From: Staphylococcus kloosii
GTDB lineage: Bacteria > Bacillota > Bacilli > Staphylococcales > Staphylococcaceae
Length of the DNA stretch: 64,000 nt
Direction of reading: 5' to 3'
NCBI RefSeq assembly: GCF_003019255.1
Contig: NZ_CP027846.1
Span: forward strand, 1,612,001-1,676,000
The notes beneath the pieces are model-generated. The model ran no database searches, was not told where the DNA came from, and worked only from the letters and a program-made list of their open reading frames with translations. The position numbers and the translations under genes are program-made. Shown here piece after piece: positions 44,881-54,772 of this stretch (within the stretch, counting starts at the first letter, position 1; each line of letters opens with the position of its first letter).

Positions 44881-45882
44881 ATGTTTGATTATAAATCAGT
44901 GGGTCTTAATGAAGACGACTTAAAAGCAATGTTTAAGTGGATGGATTTAGGACGTAAACTGGATGAACGTTTATGGTTGTTAAATAGAGCGGGTAAAATT
45001 CCGTTTGTGATTAGCTGTCAGGGACAAGAGGCAGCGCAAATTGGTATGGCATTTGCTATGCGCGAGGGCGATATTTCAGCTCCTTATTATAGAGATTTAG
45101 CTTTAGTGACATATTTAGGTATGACGCCATTAGACACTATGCTATCTGCGTTTGGTAAAAGAGACGATATAAATTCTGGTGGTAAACAAATGCCTGCTCA
45201 CTTTAGTAATAAAAAATTAGGTATTTTATCTCAAAGTTCACCAGTGGGAACTCAAGTACTTCAAGGCGTCGGTGCGGCGCTATCTTTAAAAATGGATAAA
45301 AAGCAAAATATTGCAATGTGTACATTAGGTGAAGGCACTTCAAACCAAGGTGATTTTCATGAAGGCTTAAACTTTGCTGGAGTACATAAATTACCTTTTA
45401 TTTGTGTGATTGAAAACAACAAATATGCAATTTCCGTTCCAGATAGTTTACAATATGGTGCTGAAAAATTATCCGATAGAGCTATTGGTTATGGTATACA
45501 CGGCGAACACGTAGACGGTAATGACCCAATTGCTATGTATAAAGTAATGAAAGAGGCACGTGATAGAGCGTTAAATGGTGACGGTTCTACACTAATTGAA
45601 GCGATGTGCACACGTATGACTGCCCATTCATCAGATGATGACGATAGTGGTTACCGTCCGCAAGAAGAACGTGAAGGACTAAAATCAGAAGATTGTAACG
45701 TCAAATTCAAGTCATTTTTATTATCTGAAAATATAATTGATGATGAATGGTTGGCTCAAATTGAACAAGAACATAAAGAAATCGTTAACCAAGCAACTAA
45801 AGAAGCAGAAAAAGCACCTTATCCATCACCAGAAGAAACTTATAACTATGTTTACGAAGAAGGGAGCTTTTTAAATGGCTAA
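44881..45882 (+). CDS. bkdAA: Branched-chain 2-oxoacid dehydrogenase E1 alpha
   Basis: ThDP-dependent decarboxylation of 2-oxoacids from Val, Leu and Ile to start branched-chain fatty acids. 333 residues with the ThDP motif GEGTSNQGDFHEGLNFAG...ENN, YYRDL and the phosphorylation-loop-like TAHSSDDDDSGYRP. AAGGAGG before ATG; overlaps bkdAB by 8 bases. Confidence 0.94.
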   Translation: MFDYKSVGLNEDDLKAMFKWMDLGRKLDERLWLLNRAGKIPFVISCQGQEAAQIGMAFAMREGDISAPYYRDLALVTYLGMTPLDTMLSAFGKRDDINSGGKQMPAHFSNKKLGILSQSSPVGTQVLQGVGAALSLKMDKKQNIAMCTLGEGTSNQGDFHEGLNFAGVHKLPFICVIENNKYAISVPDSLQYGAEKLSDRAIGYGIHGEHVDGNDPIAMYKVMKEARDRALNGDGSTLIEAMCTRMTAHSSDDDDSGYRPQEEREGLKSEDCNVKFKSFLLSENIIDDEWLAQIEQEHKEIVNQATKEAEKAPYPSPEETYNYVYEEGSFLNG

Positions 45883-46858
45883 GTTAACTTATTTAGATGC
45901 GATTCACAATGCTTTAGATCAATCTATGGAAAAAGATAAAGATGTTTTTATTCTTGGTGAAGACGTAGGTAAAAAAGGCGGCGTTTTTGGCGTAACTTTA
46001 GGTTTACAACAAAAATACGGCATCGAACGTGTTATTGACACGCCATTAGCCGAATCAAATATCGTTGGTACAGCTGTCGGTGCAGCTATGTTAGGAAAAA
46101 GACCTATTGCAGAAATTCAATTTGCTGAATATATTTTACCTGCAACTAACCAAATTATGAGTGAAGCTGCCAAAGTTAGATATAGATCAAACAACGATTG
46201 GGATTGTCCAATTACAATTAGAGCTCCTTTTGGTGGCGGCATACATGGTGCCTTATACCATTCACAAAGTGTAGAAAGCATTTTTGCTTCAACACCAGGA
46301 TTAACGATAGTCATTCCATCGTCACCTTATGATGCTAAAGGCTTATTATTGGCTTCAATTGAATCTAATGATCCGGTATTATATTTTGAACATAAAAAGG
46401 CTTATCGTTTATTAAAAGAAGAAGTTCCTGAATCATATTACACTGTGCCTATTGGTAAAGCAGATGTTAAGCGTAAAGGCGACGATATTACAGTATTTTC
46501 ATATGGTTTATGTGTTAATTACTGTATTCAAGCAGCAGACATGTTAGCCGAAGATGGTATAAATGTAGAAGTTGTAGATTTAAGAACAGTTTATCCACTA
46601 GATAAAGAAACAATTATTGATCGTGCTAAACAAACAGGTAAAGTACTATTAGTGACTGAAGACAATTTAGAAGGAAGTGTAATGTCTGAAGTTGCTGCTA
46701 TTATTGCAGAAAATTGCCTGTTCGATTTAGACGCGCCAATTATGCGTCTTGCAGGTCCAGATGTTCCATCAATGCCATTTGCACCAACAATGGAAGATGA
46801 GTTTATGATTAATCCTGACAAGATTCAAACAAAAATGCGTGAGCTTGCAGAATTCTAA
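45875..46858 (+). CDS. bkdAB: Branched-chain 2-oxoacid dehydrogenase E1 beta
   Basis: 327 residues: transketolase pyrimidine-binding domain (LGEDVGKKGGVFGVT, DTPLAESNIVGTAVG) and C-terminal transketolase domain (VTEDNLEGSVMSEVA, LAGPDVPSMPFAP). Forms the alpha2beta2 E1 heterotetramer with BkdAA. ATG inside the bkdAA 3' end with GAAGGGAG upstream. Confidence 0.94.
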   Translation: MAKLTYLDAIHNALDQSMEKDKDVFILGEDVGKKGGVFGVTLGLQQKYGIERVIDTPLAESNIVGTAVGAAMLGKRPIAEIQFAEYILPATNQIMSEAAKVRYRSNNDWDCPITIRAPFGGGIHGALYHSQSVESIFASTPGLTIVIPSSPYDAKGLLLASIESNDPVLYFEHKKAYRLLKEEVPESYYTVPIGKADVKRKGDDITVFSYGLCVNYCIQAADMLAEDGINVEVVDLRTVYPLDKETIIDRAKQTGKVLLVTEDNLEGSVMSEVAAIIAENCLFDLDAPIMRLAGPDVPSMPFAPTMEDEFMINPDKIQTKMRELAEF

Positions 46859-46871
46859 GGAGGCACCAACA

Positions 46872-48128
46872 ATGGAAATAAAAATGCCTAAATTAGGTGA
46901 AAGTGTCCATGAGGGAACAATAGAACAATGGCTAGTATCTGTCGGCGATACAGTTGAAGAATACGATCCAATTTGTGAAGTCATCACAGATAAAGTAACT
47001 GCTGAAGTACCTTCTTCATATACAGGTACCATTAAAGAAATTACTGTTAACGAAGGTGAAACAGTTTCTGTTGGTGAAATTATTTGTCATATGGATGTTG
47101 AAGGCGAATCTAGTGATAACACTAGTGAAGAAGTTAGTAGCAATGAACAACCACAAAATGATACTAAACAATTTACCGAAAATAGTCTAGATAATAAACA
47201 AGATGAAAACGCGCCTAAAAACAATGGTCGTTATTCACCGGTAGTCTTTAAATTGGCATCTGAAAATGAAATTAACTTATCACAAGTTGTCGGTACAGGC
47301 TTTGAAGGTCGTGTTACGAAAAAAGACATCGAAAAAGCAATTAAAGAAGGTACAGCAAAAGAATCTTCTCACTATGTTAATGCAAAAACACCACCAGTTA
47401 ACACACCAACAACAATAGGCACTCAAGAACCTGGTTCATCTATACCGGTAAATGGTGTTAGAAAACAAATTGCACAAAATATGGTAAATAGTGTAAATGA
47501 AATACCACATGCGTGGATGATGATTGAAGCAGATGCAACAAATCTTGTTAAAACACGAAATCATCATAAAGATAGCTTTAAAAATAAAGAAGGCTATAAC
47601 TTAACGTTCTTTGCTTTCTTTGTGAAAGCAGTGGCAGAATCACTTAAAGCTTATCCATTACTTAATAGTAGTTGGCAAAATGATGAAATAGTAATTCATA
47701 AAGATGTAAATATCTCCATCGCCGTCGCTGATGAAGATAAACTTTACGTTCCAGTCATTAAAAATGCTGATGAAAAATCTATTAAAGGTATCGCACGTGA
47801 AATTAACGACTTAGCACAAAAAGCACGTTATAAAAAATTGCGTTCTGAAGATATGCAAGGCGGTACATTTACTGTTAACAATACAGGTACGTTTGGCTCT
47901 GTTTCATCAATGGGTATTATCAACCACCCACAAGCGGCTATTTTACAAATAGAATCTATTGTAAAAAAACCAGTTGTAATAGATGATATGATTGCTATTC
48001 GTAATATGGTTAATTTATGTTTATCTATCGACCACCGTATTTTAGATGGCTTACAAGCTGGAAGATTTATGAATTATGTAAAAACACGCATTGAACAATA
48101 TGCAATTGAAACTACGAGTATTTTTTAA
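46872..48128 (+). CDS. bkdB: Branched-chain 2-oxoacid dehydrogenase E2 (dihydrolipoyl acyltransferase)
   Basis: 418 residues: lipoyl domain with lipoyl-lysine in EVITDKVTAEV (~43), an Asn/Gln/Ser-rich linker, peripheral-subunit-binding domain (YSPVVFKLASENEINLSQVVGTGFEGRVTKKDI, in segments), and the catalytic domain ending with IDHRILDGLQAGRF (His and Asp). ATG 46872 follows GGAGGCACCAAC. Its lipoyl arm depends on the LipM route. Confidence 0.95.
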   Translation: MEIKMPKLGESVHEGTIEQWLVSVGDTVEEYDPICEVITDKVTAEVPSSYTGTIKEITVNEGETVSVGEIICHMDVEGESSDNTSEEVSSNEQPQNDTKQFTENSLDNKQDENAPKNNGRYSPVVFKLASENEINLSQVVGTGFEGRVTKKDIEKAIKEGTAKESSHYVNAKTPPVNTPTTIGTQEPGSSIPVNGVRKQIAQNMVNSVNEIPHAWMMIEADATNLVKTRNHHKDSFKNKEGYNLTFFAFFVKAVAESLKAYPLLNSSWQNDEIVIHKDVNISIAVADEDKLYVPVIKNADEKSIKGIAREINDLAQKARYKKLRSEDMQGGTFTVNNTGTFGSVSSMGIINHPQAAILQIESIVKKPVVIDDMIAIRNMVNLCLSIDHRILDGLQAGRFMNYVKTRIEQYAIETTSIF

Positions 48129-48206
48129 AAAAGTTACAAAATGATCAATATTTTAAAAAGTCTTACTTACTTTTAAGAATAAATTGTAACGTTCGGTAAT
48201 CATTTT

Positions 48207-48258
48207 AAAGAGGGGTAATAAAATCTTTTTACGCAATTAGATTTTAACCTCTCTTTTT
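48207..48258 (+). terminator. bkd operon terminator
   Basis: AAAGAGGGGTAATAAAATCT pairs imperfectly with AGATTTTAACCTCTCTTT, followed by T run. Confidence 0.75.
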
Positions 48259-48339
48259 TCGTCAAACCAACATGTTGAAGTATAAGTAATAAATTAGTAG
48301 AATGAAGATACCAATTTAGAAATGAAAGGTGACCTTAAT

Positions 48340-48777
48340 ATGGATTTAAATTTTGATTTATATATGAATGATGTTGTGGATCAAGCAAGAAATGAAATGA
48401 TAGAAGCTGGTTATGAACAACTAACTAGTGCTGAAGAAGTTGACGAAGTATTACAACAAGATGGAACAACTTTAGTAATGGTTAACTCAGTATGTGGTTG
48501 TGCGGGCGGTATGGCTAGACCAGCTGCAACACACAGTTTACATTATGATAAATTACCAGATAGACTTGTAACTGTTTTTGCAGGACAAGATAAAGAAGCC
48601 ACACAAAGAGCTAGAGAATATTTTGAAGGTTACGCACCATCAAGTCCATCATTTGCACTAATGAAAGATGGCAAAATAACTCAAATGATCGAACGTCATC
48701 AAATCGAAGGACATGACGTTATGGATGTCATCACTCAATTACAAAATTTATTCGAAGAATATTGTGAAGAACGATAG
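48340..48777 (+). CDS. brxB: Bacilliredoxin (BrxB/YqiW family)
   Basis: Removes bacillithiol from S-bacillithiolated proteins. 145 residues, thioredoxin-like, with active-site CGC in NSVCGCAGGMARPA and YAPSSPSFALM. ATG 48340 after AAAGGTGA matches the family N-terminus (MDLNFDLYMNDVV). Followed 14 bases later by the FUSC-type gene. Confidence 0.93.
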   Translation: MDLNFDLYMNDVVDQARNEMIEAGYEQLTSAEEVDEVLQQDGTTLVMVNSVCGCAGGMARPAATHSLHYDKLPDRLVTVFAGQDKEATQRAREYFEGYAPSSPSFALMKDGKITQMIERHQIEGHDVMDVITQLQNLFEEYCEER

Positions 48778-48791
48778 AGAGGCATACCAAC

Positions 48792-49775
48792 ATGTTGAGT
48801 TTAAATCCATACAGAATAGGATTTAGAACGATTAAAACAGCAATTGGCATGGCACTAGGTATAATTATCGCTAAACTATTAGGTCTTGATAATTTTGCTT
48901 CTAGTGCCATTTTGGTAGTGCTTTGTATTAAACATACTAAAGTACATTCTTTACAAGCGATTGTCTCACGTTTTGTAAGCTGTACTTTAATTTTAATCTT
49001 AGGGTCTATTATCTTTAGTTTATTAGGACAACATGCCATCGTCCTAGGCATAATCGTTTTATTTTTTATACCGTTAACCGTGGTCTTTAAAGTACAAGAA
49101 GGTATAGTAACAAGTTGTGTTATTTTACTTCATGTCTTTAATGCACCAACAATAGATTTCCATTTGTTTATTAATGAAATTGAATTACTTATTGTTGGAT
49201 TAGGCATTGCATTCTTAATGAATTTAATCATGCCAAGTCTTGACAAAAATTTAAAAGCATATAAGAAAAACATAGAAGATAGTTTCACAAAAATATTTAT
49301 TTGTTTTAGTGACAAATGTGATGATTTGCAACACCCACTCGATATACATTTTTCAGAAATTCAATTAACGATTGAAAAGGCAAAATCGTTAGCATTTAGA
49401 GATGTTAAAAATCATTTTGGACGTAATGAAAATTCATACTATCATTACTTTGACATGCGTGAACAACAATTAGATTTAATTCATAGAATAGAAATCATGT
49501 TAGAAAACGTTGAATTTAAAGATGAGTTACTGACAAAACTTGCTCAATTATTTAAAGAAGTTGCTGAAAATGTGAATAGTAATGATTATACAGCGCTTAG
49601 ATTACATTCATTATATGAAATCAGACTACAACTTGATAATTTAGAGTTACCGGATTCTTACGCATCACTCAAAACACGCGCAAGTCTTATACAGTTGTTA
49701 AATGAATTAGAAAGTTATTTACAAATTAAATCCGATTTTGGATCATTAAAAACATATAGCGAAGCAGCTTCTTAA
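48792..49775 (+). CDS. Aromatic acid exporter/FUSC-family membrane protein (YqjA-like)
   Basis: 327 residues. Four to six hydrophobic segments occupy residues ~15-150 (RTIKTAIGMALGIIIAKLLG; LILGSIIFSLLGQHAIVLGIIVLFFIP), then a helical cytoplasmic domain of about 175 residues. The family (ArAE_1) is related to AaeB exporters; a substrate has not been shown. Synteny brxB-yqjA matches Bacillus. Confidence 0.85.
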   Translation: MLSLNPYRIGFRTIKTAIGMALGIIIAKLLGLDNFASSAILVVLCIKHTKVHSLQAIVSRFVSCTLILILGSIIFSLLGQHAIVLGIIVLFFIPLTVVFKVQEGIVTSCVILLHVFNAPTIDFHLFINEIELLIVGLGIAFLMNLIMPSLDKNLKAYKKNIEDSFTKIFICFSDKCDDLQHPLDIHFSEIQLTIEKAKSLAFRDVKNHFGRNENSYYHYFDMREQQLDLIHRIEIMLENVEFKDELLTKLAQLFKEVAENVNSNDYTALRLHSLYEIRLQLDNLELPDSYASLKTRASLIQLLNELESYLQIKSDFGSLKTYSEAAS

Positions 49776-49779
49776 TTTA

Positions 49780-49816
49780 GGAACTAAACGTCTTAATTGA
49801 TGTTTAGTTCTTTTTA
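49780..49816 (+). terminator. Terminator after the YqjA-like gene
   Basis: GAACTAAAC...GTTTAGTTC hairpin followed by TTTTT. Confidence 0.85.
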
Positions 49817-49821
49817 ATAGC

Positions 49822-49863
49822 AAAAAAAACTATCGTTAAGATGATATACCTACCGATAGTTTT
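49822..49863 (-). terminator. Second, mainly minus-strand terminator
   Basis: AAAACTATCG...CGATAGTTTT hairpin; on the minus strand it is followed by eight T, so it likely ends the micro-gene at 49976. Confidence 0.75.
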
Positions 49864-49975
49864 GTATTAAATTTATTTTGTTATGATTTTACATATCATT
49901 ATCACAATTTTAAAAGTAAAAATTTAGTAAGACGTTATACACAAATGATTGTTTATACTACATATTGACGTAGTT

Positions 49976-50071
49976 TTATCCCATAATTGGTGCAAGACTT
50001 GATAAAATCAATGCAATAACTACGGCAACTAACATGACAATAATAATTGTTTTTAACACTTTATTACTCAA
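49976..50071 (-). CDS. Prli42-like single-pass micro-protein
   Basis: 31 residues, SNKVLKTIIIVML followed by VAVVIALILSSLAPIMG: short basic N-terminus, one membrane helix, and no other feature. TTG start 8 bases after GGAGG. It matches in size, design and place the Listeria stressosome anchor Prli42, which lies next to the same aminotripeptidase gene. Staphylococci lack a full stressosome as far as I recall, so a stressosome role should not be assumed. Other bases of 49776-50280 hold only terminators and AT-rich spacer. Confidence 0.7.
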   Translation of the reverse strand: MSNKVLKTIIIVMLVAVVIALILSSLAPIMG

Positions 50072-50280
50072 TTGTTATTCCTCCATATGATTTTTTATTA
50101 ATCAAACCACAATATCAACTAATGACATTACATATTTTATTATAATTCCAATAAGAATAAAAGCAATCCACTAAGTTTGTTTTTAACTAGAAAGTTAGCT
50201 ACACTTTATATATTGAAACTAAAGTAAATGTATTTCTTAATTTAATTTTAGAAATATACTATTTTTATGGGAGTGTCATG

Positions 50281-51402
50281 ATGGTAAATAACGATAGATT
50301 ATTAGCAACATTTTTAGAGTTAGTGCAAATTGATTCCGAAACAGGGAATGAAGCTACAATACAGCCAATCTTAAAGAGAAAATTTGAACAATTAAATCTT
50401 CAAGTAGAAGAGGACGATGCTGGTAAATATGATTATTTAGGTGCTAATAATTTGATATGTACCTTACCAAGTTCAGAAGGTTATGAAAATAGTGATAAAA
50501 TCTATTTTACTAGCCATATGGATACAGTAGCACCGGGCATAGGTGTCAAACCAACAGTAGCTGAGGATGGCTATATTTATTCAGATGGCACTACGGTATT
50601 AGGCGCCGATGATAAAGCAGGATTAGCCGCAATATTAGAAACAATACAAGTTATAAATGAGCAAAATTTACCGCATGGACAGATGCAATTCGTCATAACT
50701 GTTGGTGAAGAGTCTGGTTTAGAAGGTGCAAAAGTTTTAAACTCATCTTTATTAGATGCCGACTACGGTTATGCTGTAGACGCAAGTTCTCCAGTAGGAA
50801 CAACAGTTATTGGAGCACCTACGCAAATGAAATTATCTGCAACAATTTACGGCAAAAAAGCACATGCAAGTACACCAGATATGGGTGTAAGTGCCATAAA
50901 TATTGCAGCTAAAGCAATTAGCGAAATGTCATTGGGACGCATTGACGATGAGACTACTGCAAATATTGGCCGTTTTGAAGGCGGTTCAGCGACAAATGTC
51001 GTAGCTGATGAGGTAACGCTACAAGCAGAAGCACGTTCACATTCTGAAGATAAAATTAATCAACAAGTCGCTCATATGAAACAAGTTTTTGAAAACACAG
51101 CAGAATCATATGGTTGTACTGCGTCTGTAACTATTAAAGAAAGCTATAAAGGCTTTAAAGTTGATGCTGAGGCTAAAGTTGCAAAAATTGCAGCTCTTAG
51201 TGCTAGTCAACTAAACCTAGACCCACAAACCAAAGTTGGTGGCGGAGGTTCTGATGCTAGTATTATTAATACTTATGGCATTCCTTCCGTAATATTAGGC
51301 GTAGGTTATGAAAATATTCATAGTAAAAATGAAAGAATGGAAATCAAGTCATTACAACTATTAACACAACAATTATTAAAGATAGTCGAATTAACGCATT
51401 AA
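50281..51402 (+). CDS. M20 family peptidase T-like (YqjE, aminotripeptidase)
   Basis: 373 residues of the zinc aminopeptidase fold: SHMDTVAPG (His ligand), GADDKAGLAAIL (bridging Asp), VGEESGLEGAK (catalytic Glu-Glu) and HSKNERMEI (C-terminal His). ATG 50281 is favoured over 50278 since GGGAG then has a 7-base spacing. Probably processes small peptides in the cytoplasm. Confidence 0.9.
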   Translation: MVNNDRLLATFLELVQIDSETGNEATIQPILKRKFEQLNLQVEEDDAGKYDYLGANNLICTLPSSEGYENSDKIYFTSHMDTVAPGIGVKPTVAEDGYIYSDGTTVLGADDKAGLAAILETIQVINEQNLPHGQMQFVITVGEESGLEGAKVLNSSLLDADYGYAVDASSPVGTTVIGAPTQMKLSATIYGKKAHASTPDMGVSAINIAAKAISEMSLGRIDDETTANIGRFEGGSATNVVADEVTLQAEARSHSEDKINQQVAHMKQVFENTAESYGCTASVTIKESYKGFKVDAEAKVAKIAALSASQLNLDPQTKVGGGGSDASIINTYGIPSVILGVGYENIHSKNERMEIKSLQLLTQQLLKIVELTH

Positions 51403-51484
51403 CATAGTAAAACTGTTTAAGTGATGTAGGAGACGCTTTGTGATACAATTAGTTTGTAAACTTTAATTAAGAGAGGTTAGTAAT

Positions 51485-52894
51485 ATGACACAACAAATTG
51501 GTGTAGTAGGTTTAGCAGTAATGGGTAAAAACCTTGCTTGGAATATTGAATCACGTGGTTATAGTGTTTCTGTATTCAACCGTTCTTCTGAAAAAACAGA
51601 TGAAATGGTCAAAGAATCTGAAGGTAAAAATATTCACCCAACATACTCAATTGAAGAGTTTGTAAATTCATTAGAAAAACCCCGCAAAATCTTATTAATG
51701 GTTAAAGCTGGACCAGCAACTGACGCTACAATTGATAGCTTATTACCATTGTTAGACAATGATGATATTTTAATTGATGGTGGTAATACAAATTACGAAA
51801 ACACTATCAGAAGAAATAAAGCACTTGCTGAAAGTGGCGTTAACTTTATCGGTATGGGCGTTTCAGGCGGAGAAGTTGGTGCGTTAACTGGACCATCATT
51901 AATGCCAGGTGGACAAAAAGAAGCATTCGATAAAGTAAGCGATATTTTAGAAGCTATTTCGGCTAAAGCTGACGACGGTGCACCATGTGTTGCTTATATC
52001 GGACCAAATGGCGCTGGACATTACGTTAAAATGGTACACAATGGTATCGAATATGCTGACATGCAATTAATTGCTGAAAGTTATGCAATGATGAAAGATT
52101 TACTTGGTATGTCACACGAAGAAATTTCTCAAACATTTAAAGACTGGAATGCTGGCGAACTTTCTAGTTACTTAATCGAAATCACTGGTGATATCTTCAC
52201 TAAATTAGATGAAGGTAGCGATGAAGCACTAGTCGAAAAAATCTTAGATACAGCTGGACAAAAAGGTACAGGTAAATGGACTTCAATCAATGCCTTAGAA
52301 TTAGGTATTCCATTGACTATCATTACAGAATCTGTATTCGCTAGATTTATTTCTTCAATTAAAGAAGAACGTGTTAATGCTTCAAAACAATTAAATGGAC
52401 CAAGTGCAAACTTCCAAGGTAATAAAGAAGAATTCTTAGAAAAAATACGTAAAGCTTTATATATGAGTAAAATTTGTTCATATGCACAAGGATTTACTCA
52501 AATGAAAAAAGCTAGTGAAGATAACGACTGGAACTTAAAATTAGGCGACTTAGCTATGATTTGGAGAGAAGGTTGTATCATCCGTGCACAATTCTTACAA
52601 AAAATTAAAGATGCATTTGATAACGATGCTAACTTACAAAACTTATTATTAGATCCTTACTTCAAAGACATCGTTACAAATTATCAAGATGCATTACGTG
52701 ATGTTGTAGCTACTGGTGTACAAAATGGGGTACCAACACCAGGATTCTCTGCAAGTATTAACTATTACGATAGTTACCGTTCAGAAAATCTACCAGCTAA
52801 CTTAATTCAAGCGCAACGTGATTACTTTGGCGCTCATACTTATGAACGTAAAGACCGCGAAGGCGTATTCCATACACAATGGGTAGAAGAATAA
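51485..52894 (+). CDS. gnd: 6-phosphogluconate dehydrogenase, decarboxylating
   Basis: Oxidises 6-phosphogluconate to ribulose 5-phosphate with NADP. 469 residues: Rossmann motif VGLAVMGKNLAWN, GVSGGEVGALTGPSLMPGG, GHYVKMVHNGIEY (catalytic Lys and His region) and the C-terminal YFGAHTYER. AGAGAGG upstream. Partner Zwf is encoded 4 kb away on the other strand. Confidence 0.97.
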   Translation: MTQQIGVVGLAVMGKNLAWNIESRGYSVSVFNRSSEKTDEMVKESEGKNIHPTYSIEEFVNSLEKPRKILLMVKAGPATDATIDSLLPLLDNDDILIDGGNTNYENTIRRNKALAESGVNFIGMGVSGGEVGALTGPSLMPGGQKEAFDKVSDILEAISAKADDGAPCVAYIGPNGAGHYVKMVHNGIEYADMQLIAESYAMMKDLLGMSHEEISQTFKDWNAGELSSYLIEITGDIFTKLDEGSDEALVEKILDTAGQKGTGKWTSINALELGIPLTIITESVFARFISSIKEERVNASKQLNGPSANFQGNKEEFLEKIRKALYMSKICSYAQGFTQMKKASEDNDWNLKLGDLAMIWREGCIIRAQFLQKIKDAFDNDANLQNLLLDPYFKDIVTNYQDALRDVVATGVQNGVPTPGFSASINYYDSYRSENLPANLIQAQRDYFGAHTYERKDREGVFHTQWVEE

Positions 52895-52911
52895 TAGGTA
52901 ATTAGTAAAGT

Positions 52912-52947
52912 ACAAGGCATTCTCATATTGAATGCCTTGTTTTTTTA
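52912..52947 (+). terminator. gnd terminator
   Basis: ACAAGGCATTC-TCATATT-GAATGCCTTGT, perfect 11-pair hairpin followed by T run. Confidence 0.93.
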
Positions 52948-52957
52948 TTAATTTTAA

Positions 52958-52989
52958 AGCAAGCGTTTACATTACTGTTTTAGAAAAGG
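52958..52989 (+). promoter_or_regulatory. cre site on the malA promoter
   Basis: AGCAAGCGTTTACA (52958-52971; reverse TGTAAACGCTTGCT) fits the CcpA operator TGwAArCGyTwwCw with one mismatch. It overlaps TTTACA (52966-52971), a -35 with TAAAAT 18 bases downstream. Suggests glucose repression of malA. A second TATAAT further down (about 53002) is also possible. Confidence 0.6.
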
Positions 52990-53050
52990 TAAAATCTAGA
53001 GTATAATTAATATATACATACTTTAAAAAATTCTGTGAAGGAGAATGATC

Positions 53051-54703
53051 ATGCAAAGTAAACAATGGTGGAAAGAAGCTGTAGCTTATCAAGTGTACCC
53101 CCGTAGTTTTAATGATTCTAACGACGATGGTATTGGAGACTTACGTGGCGTAATTAATAAATTAGATTATTTACAAGATTTAGGCATAGATGTTATTTGG
53201 TTAAGTCCAATGTATAAATCGCCTAACGATGATAATGGTTACGATATTAGCGATTATCAAGATATTATGGGTGAGTTTGGTACGATGGAGGACTTTGATG
53301 AATTACTAACGTCCATTCATGAAAGAGGTATGAAATTAATTTTAGATTTAGTAGTCAATCATACTTCTGATGAACATCCTTGGTTTATAGAATCTCGATC
53401 TAGTAAAGATAGTGCAAAACGCGATTGGTATATATGGAAAGACCCTAAACCTGATGGCAGTGAACCGACAAATTGGGAAAGTATTTTTAACGGTTCTACT
53501 TGGGAATATGATAGTAAGACAGACCAGTATTATTTCCACTTATTTAGTAAAAAACAACCCGACTTAAATTGGGAGAATCCAAAGGTTAGGGCAGCTATTA
53601 TTTCAATGATGAATTGGTGGTTTGATAAAGGGATAGATGGCTTTAGAGTTGATGCAATTACCCATATAAAAAAATCTTTCGAATATGGTGATTTACCAGC
53701 AGATAATAATGAACAATATGTGCCGGCGTTCGATGTAGCAATGAATCAACCGGGTATACACGATTGGTTACAAGAGTTAAAAGAAAACAGTTTATCGAAG
53801 TACGACATTATGACTGTCGGTGAAGCAAATGGCGTGACACCAGATGATGCAGATTTATGGGTAGGGGAACAAGAAGGTAAATTTAACATGATTTTCCAAT
53901 TCGAACATTTGGGCTTGTGGAATACTGGTGATGTTAAATTTGATGTTTTATCATATAAACAAGTATTAAACCGTTGGCAGCAACGATTAGCAAACAACGG
54001 CTGGAATGCCTTATTTATAGAAAATCATGATCAACCACGTAGGGTGTCTACATGGGGCGATGATCAACAATTTTGGTATGAATCTGCTACGAGTCATGCT
54101 ATCGTATATTTTTTACAACAAGGTACGCCTTTTATTTATCAAGGCCAAGAAATAGGCATGACCAATTATCCATTTGAGAATATAGAAACTTTTAATGATG
54201 TTGCAGTTGTAAATGAATATAATATTGTAAAAGAGCAGGGCGGCGATGTAAACGCCTTATTAAACAAACATAAAATGGAAAATAGAGATAATTCCCGCAC
54301 ACCAATGCAGTGGAACGACGAACCTTTTGCAGGCTTTTCTACTGTAGAACCTTGGTTCCCTGTAAATCCAAATTATAAAAATATCAATGTAGCAGAGCAA
54401 CAAAAAGATAAACACTCAATTTTAACTTTTTATAAAGATTTAATTAAACTAAAAAAATCTGATGATTTATATACTTATGGTAATTTCGAATTAGTTGATG
54501 CAGATAATCCAAAAGTTTTTGCATATACAAGAACTTTAAATAATAAGCGTGCTTTAATTGTAGGTAATCTATCAAATGATACATCTGCACTTAACCTAGA
54601 TATCACTTTTGATGATTCAAAAATTAAATTACACAATTACAATTCCGCTATTGATTTAAATCATTTAAAACCTTATGAAGCATTTGTTATTCATTTAACT
54701 TAA
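53051..54703 (+). CDS. malA: GH13 alpha-glucosidase / oligo-1,6-glucosidase
   Basis: 550 residues. Catalytic (beta/alpha)8 motifs: DLVVNHTSDEHPWF, GFRVDAITHI (nucleophile Asp), VGEANGVT (acid/base Glu), FIENHDQPR; then a small C-terminal beta domain. Cytoplasmic, no signal. Releases glucose from maltose or isomaltose-type sugars. ATG 53051 follows AAGGAGAA with 6 to 8 bases spacing; ATG 53045 is too close. No malR repressor gene is adjacent. Confidence 0.9.
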   Translation: MQSKQWWKEAVAYQVYPRSFNDSNDDGIGDLRGVINKLDYLQDLGIDVIWLSPMYKSPNDDNGYDISDYQDIMGEFGTMEDFDELLTSIHERGMKLILDLVVNHTSDEHPWFIESRSSKDSAKRDWYIWKDPKPDGSEPTNWESIFNGSTWEYDSKTDQYYFHLFSKKQPDLNWENPKVRAAIISMMNWWFDKGIDGFRVDAITHIKKSFEYGDLPADNNEQYVPAFDVAMNQPGIHDWLQELKENSLSKYDIMTVGEANGVTPDDADLWVGEQEGKFNMIFQFEHLGLWNTGDVKFDVLSYKQVLNRWQQRLANNGWNALFIENHDQPRRVSTWGDDQQFWYESATSHAIVYFLQQGTPFIYQGQEIGMTNYPFENIETFNDVAVVNEYNIVKEQGGDVNALLNKHKMENRDNSRTPMQWNDEPFAGFSTVEPWFPVNPNYKNINVAEQQKDKHSILTFYKDLIKLKKSDDLYTYGNFELVDADNPKVFAYTRTLNNKRALIVGNLSNDTSALNLDITFDDSKIKLHNYNSAIDLNHLKPYEAFVIHLT

Positions 54704-54772
54704 TTGGCATTGATGTTAGTAAACCGTAATCGCTAAAGATAGCGGTTTTTATCTTTGTAGTCATGTTATTAC

